Source of the DNA: Quercus robur
Taxonomy: Eukaryota; Streptophyta; Magnoliopsida; Fagales; Fagaceae
Assembly: GCF_932294415.1 (NCBI RefSeq)
Contig: NC_065536.1
Span: 14,043,974 to 14,107,973 of the forward strand
Length of the DNA stretch: 64,000 nt
Direction: 5' to 3'
The notes under the pieces are model-generated. The model saw only the letters and a list, made by a program, of their open reading frames with translations. It ran no database searches and was not told the origin of the DNA. Shown piece after piece: positions 37,801 to 48,966 of the stretch. Position 1 is the stretch's first letter; each line of letters opens with the position of its first letter. The translations under genes and the position numbers were made by a program.

Positions 37801-39013
37801 GCCTAGGATCTCTTCTTCACGGTTTGTTCAGATTTTGCATACTCCTATTCTTTAGTTAAAGTTTCGGTCTGGTTTATGGTCTTATGGATTTTCTTTAATT
37901 GCATTTCCAGGTTCAACGGATTATAAACTAGATTGGAGTAAAAGGTATAAAATTGCTTTGGGAACAGCAGATGGTTTGTTGTATCTTCATGAGAGTTGTC
38001 AGAGGCGAATCATTCATAGAGATATCAAATCAGATAATATTCTGCTTACAGAGGAGTTTGAGCCGCAGGTATCTTTGAACACAAGCAACCATGATCAAAT
38101 AGTAAAACTTAAGATATTGCTGAAATTTGAATATTTGACAGTCTATCTTGTTGAAAGATTTCCTAAATTGCAACCTAAACATGAGTGCAGTGTATTCCTT
38201 GAATCCTTGATATGTGAAGCTCAATCCCCACCATCTTAAGTAAATGGCCAATAATCATATTTATAGCATGTCTAATTCCATGCAACTCATGGAATACAAA
38301 AAGGTTACAGTTAGCACTTGCAGTTGCTCTTGATCTTAGGCTTAATGTCCAATCCACTTTTATCCTTCCTCAAATTTACTTGGCACAAGAAGTTCCTTTA
38401 GGCCCTGTGGCATGGTCAAATATTCCTAAGTAGAGAGTAAAAAATAATTGTTATAAAGTACGTATGATAGCTTGGGAGTTAGAACACTCCTTTTGAGGTG
38501 GGTTTGGGATTATGTTTAACAGGCATCATCTACTCCTCTACTTCAACTTCACCATTTATTTTCTTAAAAAGAAAAAAAAAAAAAAAAAAAACTCTTTACT
38601 GTATTGTTTCATTTTTATTTGGTACTATGGCGCAAATTTTTTGGAAGTATATATCAAGTATGAACTACCCTAAGATATAGGAAGCTGGTTATCTGAAACA
38701 TTTATACATGAGTGTCATATATACTGAACATGAGTGAAGTCAGTAATAAAAAGAATTGACCCTTTGGTGACTCATTCTCTCTCAATATTAGGCTTAATGT
38801 CCTATCCACTTTTATCCTTCCTCAAATTTACTTGGCACAAGAAGTTCCTTTAGGCCCTGTGGCATGGTCAAATATTCCTAAGTAGAGAGTAAAAAATAAT
38901 TGTTATAAAGTACGTATGATAGCTTGGGAGTTAGAACACTCCTTTTGAGGTGGGTTTGGGATTATGTTTAACAGGCATCATCTACTCCTCTACTTCAACT
39001 TCACCATTTATTT

Positions 39014-39048
<35 letters not shown>

Positions 39049-41861
39049 TTACTGTATTGTTTCATTTTTATTTGGTACTATGGCGCAAATTTTTTGGAAG
39101 TATATATCAAGTATGAACTACCCTAAGATATAGGAAGCTGGTTATCTGAAACATTTATACATGAGTGTCATATATACTGAACATGAGTGAAGTCAGTAAT
39201 AAAAAGAATTGACCCTTTGGTGACTCATTCTCTCTCAATATTAAGTGACCCTTCATCCCTTTTATTCACATGTGCTTTAAAACATGTAAAATCGCATGCC
39301 TGCAAGAGTATCCAGATCCCCTTTGTTCAGTGTTAGAGTTTGAGCTTATTCTCTCTCAATGGCTTTATGTATTAAAAAAAAAAACATGAAGTTTGGTGAT
39401 ACTGATTTCTATTATTATATTCGAGAAGAGATTTTTAGGAATTAGGCTAGCTGATGTATCCTTTTCCCCCAAAACTGGACTCCATGATAGGGTTTGTTTG
39501 ATATAATATCCATAGACACGAAGGATACCTATTGCTTAGACAGTTTATGGTTTGAAGATGGGCAGGTGGATATGATGATGTGTTTCCAATAAGCTGTAGC
39601 TCAAATAGGACCTCCTCTTGTAAGTGCAAGTTGGAGGATGAGGTCGTGAGTTCAAAACCCATTGGGTGCATGTAGCTCAAATAGCACATCCTCTTGTAAG
39701 TGCAAGCTGTTACTCTTAGGGTCTGTTTGGATAGAACTTATTTTACTGAAACTGAAAACTGAAAACACTGTAGCAAAATAATTTTTAAATGTGTAAATAG
39801 TACCGTGGGACCCATTTTTAATGAAAAAGTTGATAAAAAGTGGAGTTTGTGGGATCCGTGAACAGTGCATTTATGCACTGTTCACAAAAGACCAGTCAAC
39901 AGTTGTGGCTGAAAAAAAAGAAAAAAAAAAGAGAAAACACAGACGCAGCACGTTTAAGTGCTATCCAAACATACACTTACTTTCATCTTGGGCTATCAGC
40001 TTTTCCTTGTTTGTGCTACTTCCATCTTGGGCTATCAACTTTTCCTTTTATGTGCTTCTTTAATATGTAGACGAGGGAACAACCAATAATGATGGTATCA
40101 TTGTTGTTGGAACATTTATGCAAAATTTAACTCTGCTTGTCATATATTACTCTGCTATGACATCTAGTGGTCTTATATACACCTGTAACTTTTTTAAATT
40201 TTAATTTTTTTCCCTAAATTAATCACTCACTTTTTAGTGCATTTCATTCCAGATTTGTGATTTTGGGCTTGCAAAGTGGCTACCCAAACAATGGACTCAC
40301 CACAGTGTACCAAAATTTGAAGGCACATTTGGGTCTGTAAGCCTAACAATGATTTGAAAGCTGCTAAAGTTCTCTCCAGCTTAATGTTTTCTTTATCTCT
40401 TCAATGACAGCTATTTTGCTCCTGAATACTTCACGAATGGCATAGTAGATGAGAAAACTGATGTTTTTTCCTTTGGGGTTCTACTCTTGGAGCTTATAAC
40501 CGGGCGTCGAGCTTTGGATCAGTTACAGCAAAGCCTTGTGATTTGGGTAATTTTCTTTTCTTCATGATTTTTCATTACCTCTTGTCTCTATATTTCATGC
40601 CTTAAGCCACTTTTTCAATTTCCATCCCTGTTTTAGGCCAAGCCTTGGCTTGATAAAAATGATATGAAGGAGCTTGTTGATCCTTCTCTTGGTGATAATT
40701 ACAATACAGAAGAAATGGATTGTGTGATTTTAACCGCCTCTATGTGCATTGAACAGTCTCCCATCCTACGTCCTCGAATGAATCAGGCAAGTACTTGATT
40801 TTTTTTTTTTTTTTTTTAGTTGCATATTCATATATTTCCTAGATTCATGTTTCATTTAGGTTCAAAGGGTGTCATGATTACCATCTCAGTGACAAAAATT
40901 TTGAAAATTGAATTGTTTTTGTTCGAGAGAAATGACTGGTATTAAACCATAAAACCATAAAACTATAAAGGAAGCAAAAGGAAATGACTGGTATTTCCTG
41001 TTGTGGCATGCTGCAATTTAAACCATAAAACTAAACCCGCAATTTCATGCTATCTCTTATGTGTAGGATGATAAGATAAATATTTGTAGTGAGTTACACC
41101 ATTGATCCCTCCCTCTCAATCCAAACAGACCATAAAGGAAGCAAACAGTAGATATATTTTGTCTAGAGAGTAAGAACTATCTTTATGCCCTATTCGGAAA
41201 GCAAGGTGAACAAATAGAATGTACAAAATCCAAAAGTTTTACCAATTCAAAACCCCTGAACCACAGACATTGTTATCCATGTGACATCCAAAACTGAGGA
41301 GAAGACTAGAGAGAGCCGGACTAGACCCTAGGCAGTATTATTGTTGCTTATGAAAGCTAAACTTATGTTCAGCGCCCAAAAGCAAGAAAAAGCCTCAACC
41401 ACAACGCTTTTCAATCATTATCTTATTTAATTTATGTACCCTTGCTGATCTTGATTTTAGTTACAGTCAATCTTTCCTAGAGAGAAATAGAACAGAAAGG
41501 GAAAAGGAAACAAATAATCTTAATAAATATGCATGCTCTCTCTCTGTGTTTGACTCCATTGGGTAGTTCATCTGTCCTGGGTTCCTGAAGTCAGCCTTCT
41601 ATACCTCAAACAGTGGATATGCCACAATTGAGCATAAAAGGGTTACTCAACGCATGTATTATTTCATTGGTATTCTTTTGTTCAATGCAGGTCGTGATAC
41701 TGCTAAGAGGTGAGGAATTTGTATCAAATTGTTCAACAGGATGTAAAAGGAGGTCATTCCAAAGAACATACTCTGAAGAGCTGTTGGATGTACAGGAATA
41801 CAACTCAACAAAGTATCTGAGTGACCTCAAACGACATGAGCAGGTTGCTTTCAGTTCTTGA
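34851..41861 (+). CDS. Receptor-like cytoplasmic kinase, class VI (RBK-like), 9 exons
   Basis: Exons: 34851-34888, 36812-36924, 37083-37436, 37570-37821, 37911-38068, 40253-40332, 40411-40546, 40637-40786, 41691-41861; 483 aa, phases agree throughout. There is no signal peptide or membrane span, so it is cytoplasmic. The N-terminal part (1-150) is Ser-rich with [13 protein letters not shown], a family hallmark. The kinase spans about 160-440: glycine loop GKGGYAEV (173-180), Lys194, Glu211, HRD Asp290, DFG Asp308, APE 335-337 and DVFSFG Asp349, so it should be active and RD-type. The tail [30 protein letters not shown] is typical of this class, some members of which bind ROP GTPases. Translation may also start at the in-frame ATG at 37100 ([13 protein letters not shown]). 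Intron 8 is GC-AG. Confidence 0.92.
34946..34971. repeat. TA dinucleotide microsatellite in kinase intron 1
   Basis: An uninterrupted TA run lies just inside the intron-1 donor. Similar AT runs lie near 36015-36045 and 37000-37021. Confidence 0.9.
34995..35815 (+). repeat. Degenerate repeats in kinase intron 1
   Basis: A unit of roughly 100-120 bp recurs five to seven times with heavy divergence. Its core reads TTGAGCTTGTGGGTGGATTT, then TGTATATTTGTTG, then CAGAG and a GTGTGATTTCTG-like end. Copies begin near 34998, 35118, 35263, 35388, 35470, 35645 and 35750. The repeats lie in the long T-rich first intron, where plant genes often carry expression-enhancing signals; that role is inference. 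Confidence 0.6.
38336..39243. repeat. 452-bp tandem duplication in kinase intron 5
   Basis: Copies 38336-38787 and 38788-39243 are nearly identical. I could see one substitution (CCAATCC versus CCTATCC) plus a change in and length difference of the central poly-A, so the duplication is recent. Both contain GTATGATAGCTTGGGAGTTA and CATCATCTACTCCTCTACTT. It lies between the exon with HRD and the exon with DFG. Confidence 0.95.
39588..39709 (+). repeat. SINE family copy in kinase intron 5
   Basis: GTAGCTCAAATAGGACC is the A-box-like part, CGTGAGTTCAAAACCC the B-box-like part, then GGGTGCATGTAGCTCAAATA starts a second partial unit. It shares the TCTTGTAAGTGCAAG motif with the copy at 13468. Confidence 0.55.
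39718..39976. mobile_element. hAT-like MITE in kinase intron 5
   Basis: The terminal repeats AGGGTCTGTTTGGATAGAAC and (reverse complement) GTGTATGTTTGGATAGCAC are flanked by an imperfect 8-bp duplication, TTACTCTT at 39710 and TTACTTTC at 39977. The centre holds the palindrome GAACAGTGCATTTATGCACT ending GTTC. There is no coding capacity. Confidence 0.7.
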
Positions 41862-44139
41862 AAGCAATAGAGAAAAAAAAATTATGGTATATAGTAGGTA
41901 TAAAAGTTCCTGTAAATCTTTTAAGGGAAAAAGGAGACCCAAAAAAAGTTCCTCATGATTTTGCAGTTCTGAGGGGTATTTGGAAGTCCCATGGAAATGA
42001 ATTCATAGTATTGTTTTCCACTGCATTTGAAAGCAATAGCTCATCCTTTAGACTGGGATCATTACCAACAGGGAAAGTGATCATCAAATATGTTTACGAA
42101 CGTTGGGGTCTTTTGTAAACAGTCTCGACTCTCAAGTGTGATCATTTCCATAAACTGTTGTATAGGTCTTATTTCAAATGTAATGAAACTTGAACACCAG
42201 GATTGGCTAGCTTCAAATTCCATGTAAAACAGTGTGGAATGACTTCATTTTCAATGGACGCCCAAACAACCTTCTTTCAGTGTTATGTTTGTATAAAGTT
42301 TTGTGCTCAAGCTTGTAGGATAAGTAATGAATGTTAATTTTTAACTTAATAGATTATATATTTAGAGAGATGCTGTTCAAACTAGCTATTAGTACAACAA
42401 TTTCATATGGTTATTTAGGAGTTGTATAGGCATATCGTTGAATTTATAAGTGTAGTTAGAGAAAGATGACACCGGTTGGACTATCTTGGCTAATGCAATC
42501 ACATGATTGAATTTAATTAAGAATATAAATAACTTCACCTAAGGAGCTATTTATTATTATTATACTCACCCACAAGTGAATTTGAATCCACCACTTCACT
42601 CCATCTCAGTATAATGGAAGAAGGAATGTAGTTTATTGGATAACCACACCTAAGTTTTGTCTATATTCTAAAGAATGGTCTAGAACTAACAAGAAGACTG
42701 TTCAAAAAGGGGGTAGAGCAACGTATTGAATTCCATTCCATTTCATCTGAAATATTCCTAAACAATACAATATGTTAACGGGGTCCACTAACCCCTTTAT
42801 TTTATCTTACCCAAAATTTCAATATATGCTGATCATTTTGTTGGAATTCTAGCATATTTGGGAGGAACATGCATCCTGGATTGAAATTGCTCGTATGGAT
42901 TTTTTTTTTTTTTCAAGAAATAAGTCCACTTTGTAAGATTTTATGAACTTTTAGTTTGTCTAATTATGTATAATATTTTATGGGGCTTTGATTTGTTTAA
43001 TTATGCACGAAATTTTGACTCGTCTTTTTTTTCTTTTTTTTTTTGAGGGGATTCTTTTTTTAATGTTATATCGCTTATGAATTTACATTGGTTAATTATG
43101 ACATAAATAATAAAGTATGGATTTATTAAATAGCTATTGATATAAATGATATACCAATACATGGTACTGAAATATTTTGTTTCAATAGCTAATTTTGAAT
43201 GATTTTTGAAATGAAATTTAAAACTTTGGTGTAGAGTTCCACGAGGTGGTAGGAATAAACCACTATCCTAGGTGTTTTGGCCTCCCTAGTTAGTTCCAAT
43301 CTATGCACTTTTTTATGGGTAAGGGGGGGGGGGGGGGGGGGCAGGGGGTTGGGAAGAGGTGAAATTATAAGGAAAAAAATAAATTAAAAGTAGACTGCCC
43401 AAAAAATAAAATAAAATAAAACAAAAAAGAAGAAGAAGAAGAAGAAGAAAGAAACATAGAAAACTTTGGGTCAATAATCTCATAGGTTCCAAATACCAAT
43501 ATAAAAAATTTGGAATGTACCTATCTTTTTCTAGAAAAAAAAAATTGTGTTGAATATAAAGTTGACTTAATGAATGTTGAGTTGTTGACTATCTAATTCC
43601 AAAATAAATAAAAGAAGAGAGGGAAAGAATAATTATAAGAAGAAGGAAAGCTGTATGGGCAATGTTGTTTTACTCCTCCCATCAACATGGTATACTAAAT
43701 TTACAGTATAAAATGAGGCTAAATGAATAAAATTATTATTATTATTGAAGTGATCCTCTTTTGTATCCACCTTCTAAATTCTTCAAAAAATATTTACTTT
43801 ATAGTGAAAACCATATTAGGACAAATGATCAACATAGTGGTTAAAGAAGTAAAACAACAAAATTTAAATTCTTAAATAAGTTCTAAATTAATTTGTAATA
43901 GGAAAAGAGTATTATTTTGTTTTTAGTTTGTTAGGGAGGGGAGGGAGAGACAAGTGGAGCCTGTGACATGAATACTAGAAAAAAGATATGTGACTAGGGT
44001 GGTAAGTGAACAAAGTCTGAACAAAATCTTTACTAAATAGATCACGTTTTACTCGATAAAAAACTTATTCATTTTTTTTTTTTAATTATGATCAAGCTTA
44101 GTTTGAGCCTTAATTTTAGGCTTAAAACTAGCCAAGTTG
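41862..44139 (+). other. Kinase 3' UTR and intergenic spacer
   Basis: About 300-500 bases after the stop probably form the 3' UTR (GTAATGAA near 42180 and AATGAATGTTAATT near 42328 are weak poly-A contexts). Beyond that the DNA is AT-rich with a G run at 43323-43341 and a GAA repeat at 43430-43450. No gene was recognised. Confidence 0.4.
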
Positions 44140-45838
44140 GGCTATGTTAGGACATTGAAGTTCTTATTAGTCGATTTTTTTGGGGACAAAAAGGAGATAG
44201 CTGAAAAATACACTAGATCAAATGGCAGGAAATGTGCAAGCCTAAAACTCAAGGGGGTATGGGATTCAAGGACTTATCCATGTTCAATGATACTCTCTTG
44301 GCAAAGCAGACATGGTGCCCACTCCACGACACAAGTTCTTTGTTCTACAAGGTTTTTAAAGCGAAGCATTTCTCCACATGTTCAGTAATGGAGGCAAAAA
44401 ATCCAAATCCGGCGTCCTATGCATGGAAGAGCATCATCAAAGGTAGAGAGGTTATTCGACGAGGAGTATGGAGAGTGGGGGATGGCTAGTCAATTAGAAT
44501 TTGGTGTGATAACTAGCTTCCAGTGAAACAAAAGCCAATAATGATTTCACCAAATCTACATATGGATCCTGATGCAACAGTAAGTAATTTCATTGATCAA
44601 GAATCTCGGACTTGGAGGGAGGATATCCTGGAGAATTCCTTACCGGACTTTGAAGCCTCGATGATAAAAAAGAAATCCCACTGTTCAAACTCCACAAGCT
44701 GAAACCTTGACCTGGCCATATAACCAAAATGGAGATTACTCTGTGAAGGCAGGGTACAAGTTCCTTCAAGATGAATTTCAGACCCAACAACCCGGCTCTT
44801 CAACCTCAGACATTTCGAAACCTCTCTGGCAGGCCATTTGGAACTTAAATGTGCCAGGCAAGGTCAAGAATCTGCTATGGCGAGCTTGTAATTAAGAACG
44901 CCTTGCCCTCAAAAACTAATCTGGTACGTCGACAAGTTATCCCAGATGCTCTTTGTGAGGTTTGCAAAACTCACCATGAAGACATTATCCACACCCTCTA
45001 TCTCTGCCCATCGCTCAATGATATATGGGATCAGGTGCCACTTTGGAACCATGCCAACTTGAGACTGTGTTCAAACTTCATTGAATTAATGGGGGTGTAT
45101 CTTTGCTGAAAACAGAGATCCTTATCTATTTGCAATGGTGTGTTGGGCATTATGGAATCAACGAAATAATCTCAGGTTGGGGAAGAGCTCCTGCACACTA
45201 GACCAGATTCTGCAGCAAGCCAAAACGAGACTCCTGGAGTATACAACTCATCACATGGTAGCACCTCCACCATCGACTAGACCAGTAGCATCTTGGAGAC
45301 CTCCTGACTTATCATGGTACAAGATAAATTTTGGTAGGGCACTATTCGAGAAAGAACAACGGGCTGGAATTGGGGTCATCATTCGAAACCACGCTGGACT
45401 GGTTTTGGCTTCCCTCACCCAGCAAATCCCCCTACCTGCCACGGCCATTGAAGTGGAAGCACTAGCAGCACGATGAGCTCTGGGATTTGCAGCTGAAATT
45501 GGTGTTGGTCAGGTTATTTTAGAAGGAGATTCAGAAATGCTCATCAAAGCGCTGCGAAGTGATTCTACCAGTTTAGCTCAGTATGGCCACCTAGTTAATG
45601 AGGTGCAATCGCATGCCTCCACTTTCCCCACCCCAGTACATTTTTCTCATGTAAGACGTCACTGCAGCTATATAGCACATTCTTTAGCAAGAAGAGCAAT
45701 TCGCTCCCCTCTTTTATTAGTTTGGATGGATGATGTACCATTAGACTTTGTTACTGTACTTCAAGGCTGATTTACAACAACCTCCCTAATTTTTGAATAA
45801 GAGTTGGAATTTTTCTATTTAAAAAAAGAAAAAAAAAA
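44140..45838 (+). pseudogene. 5'-truncated LINE ORF2 remnant with poly-A
   Basis: Plus frames read CKPKTQGGMGFKDLSMFNDTLLAKQTW (end of reverse transcriptase), then TWPYNQNGDYSVKAGYKFLQDEF and PLWQAIWNLNVPGKVKNLLWRACN. Next come CEVCKTHHEDIIHTLYLC (zf-RVT) and FALWNQRNN-like WALWNQRNNLRLGKSSC. RNase H follows: WYKINFGRALFEKEQRAGIGVIIRNHAG, EVEALAAR, EGDSEMLIKALRS and HVRRHCSYIAHSLARRA. The first RNase H Asp reads Gly (NFGRA). Stops at about 44488, 44893, 45107 and 45474 and frame changes break it. It ends in an A-rich tail at 45821-45838. Confidence 0.85.
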
Positions 45839-48442
45839 GTTGAGTCTAGACTAGTTTATGGGCTTTGGTAATAAACTTGATTTTGATATGGGTTTGAAAA
45901 ATAAACTCATATTTTACTTAGCTTTTAGTCAATTCGGAGTTAAGACCACTTGTCCAAATTAAACAGGCTTAATAATATGCTCAATATGGACTTAATAAAG
46001 TACTTATAGGATCTCATGCTCAAAAACTTGATATTGACCTTAAGCTCGATTTAATTAATGAATCGAACATAGCTCAAGTTTTTAGACTTTTTGACAAGTC
46101 CAAGCTCGAACATTTTTTGTAAGCTTGATTTAAGCTCGAGCTAAGCTTAAAAATTCAATACTCGCAAAAAAGGCTCAACTTGTTTATTGCCCTAGATTGT
46201 GCCAATCTAATGAGAAACCATTCACTATTTTGTATTTTAAAATTTTATTATCAAGTAAAGTATATCTTATTTAAAAAAAAAAATTTCAAACTATGACATC
46301 CACTTTTAATGATAACTCTCTTATTTAACCATCAGAGTATTTACCAGATAATTTAACTAGAACTCACTATAAAATATATCTTTTATTAGAAGGTATATAT
46401 TAGAAGTTATTACTTAAAGTATATATTCTAATAATAGATTGTGTAACTAGGCAGTTAAATGTTGAAATAAAAAATCTTTACAACCTTCTCAATATAATAT
46501 TTGACTTTCATAAAGCTTGAAATATGTATGGTGTGTTACACGCTCATCATATGTGTTTAATATTCTACTTATTTGTCTATTTTATATGAGAAAATATATA
46601 ACCACAACTTTGCCATAATCCTAATATGACAGATTATAAGTGGTGAATTAAAAATGGTAAGTTTATATGAAGATGATAGACAAGATATCCACTTACAACA
46701 ATTGCCAAAATTGTGTTCCTAGCACTGCTTATTTTATATTCAAATTCAAATAGCACCCATTTTTGATATAGAGATAAAACCATGTGATAGTGGATAAGGT
46801 GAAGCTGAAAAAATATGCAACTTACTGGATTAGCATGGTGTTTCTCTCTCTTACTCAAGCATGTTTGAAAGGCGGTGCCAACAAATAATTGTAGCCGTAA
46901 TATAAAAAATGTATTCATCAATCATTATTCAACAGGAAGTAGAAAATCAATAAAATTTCTTGGTCGGCATCTCGTATAAGATATTCTCATCCCTTGTCGT
47001 GACGTAACCAAAATGTTCCCTAATTTTAGGCTTCTTTGTTTTTCTTTACACCCTACGTTTTGGTTTATTTATAAGTTGCCTCCACGCAATTTTCAAAAAA
47101 TATTTTACACCCCCAAAATTTACATTGAGAAGACAAATTTAGCCCTTTTCACATTATTTTTTTGTTTTTATTTTTTATTTTTTATTTTTATCTTCATCTC
47201 TACAAACACATACATATCCTAAAAAAAGAAAAATAATTCCAAAGAGACATTGTTGCAAAGAATTATCCTTATTGGTTGTTCACAGTCACATTCACCAAAG
47301 GCACATAATTAATGAAATATAAAATAAATAAAAAACTCTAAGGAGGTATTTTTTGCTAAGAAAAGAATATCTTTATACTTGTCAATAACTCAATATAAAT
47401 GTGTACTAGTTTGGGATGTGATACGTTATAGGATAAATTATGATGAAGCATCATTAATTATATAGAATATATTTTATACAAAATAGGTCTCTTGACTCTC
47501 TTGCATAATATTTCTAAAAAAAGTCACAAATACCCTTATTTGCTAAAATTTTATGTTCCTTTTTAGATATCTAGCATAGACTTCCAATAAGTTTTCTTTT
47601 TTAATATAAAATGATTCATCGAGATAAACTAAAAAAAAATGTGACGATAATAATTATATTAATAGCATCTACATTAAGCAGCTTAATACAATAGGAAAAA
47701 AAAAAGAAGAAGAGAATTAAGAAAAAAACAAACCTTCTATAAAGCTGGTGATAATATTTGTGAGAAGTGAATTTAAAACTCTTAAAAATGTATGTAGATA
47801 GATAATTAGTTAATATTAAAACTCTTAAAAATGTATGTAGATAGATAATTAGTTAATATTAAAACTCTTAAAAATGTATGTAGATAGATAATTAGTTAAT
47901 AATATTAACTAATTATCTATCTACATACATTTTTAAGAGTTTCAAATTCTATGCTCACTAATATTATCATCAGTTTTTTAAAAGGTTTTAATTGATGACT
48001 TTGAGAAAATACTTTTAATAAAACTCCCCCCACATGAATTTCTCAATTCTTTTTTAGTAGACTTTCTAGATCCATGATTGCACCATTTTTGTACGCAAAT
48101 TCATTATTTATTTATTTATTGAATTCACATTCCACATTCCACATTGATTAATGTTTACTTTTCCTCACCTCTTACCACAAAAATTTATTCCTTTTTACTT
48201 GTATACATGCACCACATCAATACATTACGTTTAACAATCAAAATCCTAGCCATTTACACAAATATCCATCGCACATTAACTCCCTCAAATTGAAACCCAC
48301 CAAATCCTTAATTTTTTATTACTCACCAACCTTTTAACCTCAAAACTTTTACAAAGTAGTAACAATAGTTACCAACTGTTCAACCGTGTTACATACATAC
48401 CACGATTACGCAAATTAACTTAAGGACAACCTCGTAACTTCA
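45839..48442. other. Gene-free AT-rich spacer
   Basis: The segment 45980-46190 is rich in AAGCTCGA/TCGAGCTAAGC words and ends TTGCCCTAGATTG, like the subterminal part of a plant hAT-type element whose other half may lie near 44090, interrupted by the LINE at 44140. Otherwise there is no gene signal. Confidence 0.4.
47729..47988. repeat. Fold-back element with three direct repeats and one inverted copy
   Basis: A 43-bp unit (ACTCTTAAAAATGTATGTAG then ATAGATAATTAGTTAATATT) occurs three times head to tail from about 47777 to 47902, followed at once by its reverse complement to about 47941. The outer arms also pair: CCTTCTATAAAGCTGGTGAT on the left mirrors ATTATCATCAGTTTTTTAAA on the right. The arms are about 85 bp long and nearly perfect near the centre. 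Confidence 0.9.
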
Positions 48443-48966
48443 CTATTCATTTGGTGGCCGTTGACGGTTGATAGATGAGACTTGAGTCACACATAGGGAC
48501 ACCCTAGTAATTTCACTAATCTTTTTTTGCTTCCACTGCAATTTATCCTCTATCCAACTCTCTAAAAAGCCTAAATAAACCCATAAAAATTTTTTTTTTT
48601 CTTCCAAAAAAAAAAAAAAGTAACTCCAAAAAAAAAAAAAAAAAAAAGACAGCGACAGAGAGAGAAGAGAGTTTGGATACAAACTTGCAAGATGCAATAT
48701 AAAAAGTGAAGGAACCGTGTCAGTTAAGGTCAAACCCACCAACACCAACACCACCACCACCACCACCGCCACCGCCACCGTTTTGGAAGAGTATATGCTA
48801 ATATAAGATCCTCTACACTCGGCGACTCTCGCCGTTGGGTCCCATTTCTGGGTTTTTTCTATTATTACTATTATTATTCCCGGTGAGTTTTCCCGGTGGC
48901 CGGTAACCTCAAAAAAAAAAAACCGAACAGAGACAGAGAGAGAGAATCTCGTATTTGTTTGACTTG
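48443..48966 (+). promoter_or_regulatory. Upstream region and 5' UTR of the ATG18-like gene
   Basis: The stretch has CACCAC/CCGCCA repeats at 48735-48780, a TATATGCTAATATAAG segment near 48791, CT-rich and ATT repeats, and GAGACAGAGAGAGAGAATC just before the start. These are common in plant promoters and leaders. The long minus frames here are read from simple repeats. Confidence 0.4.
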
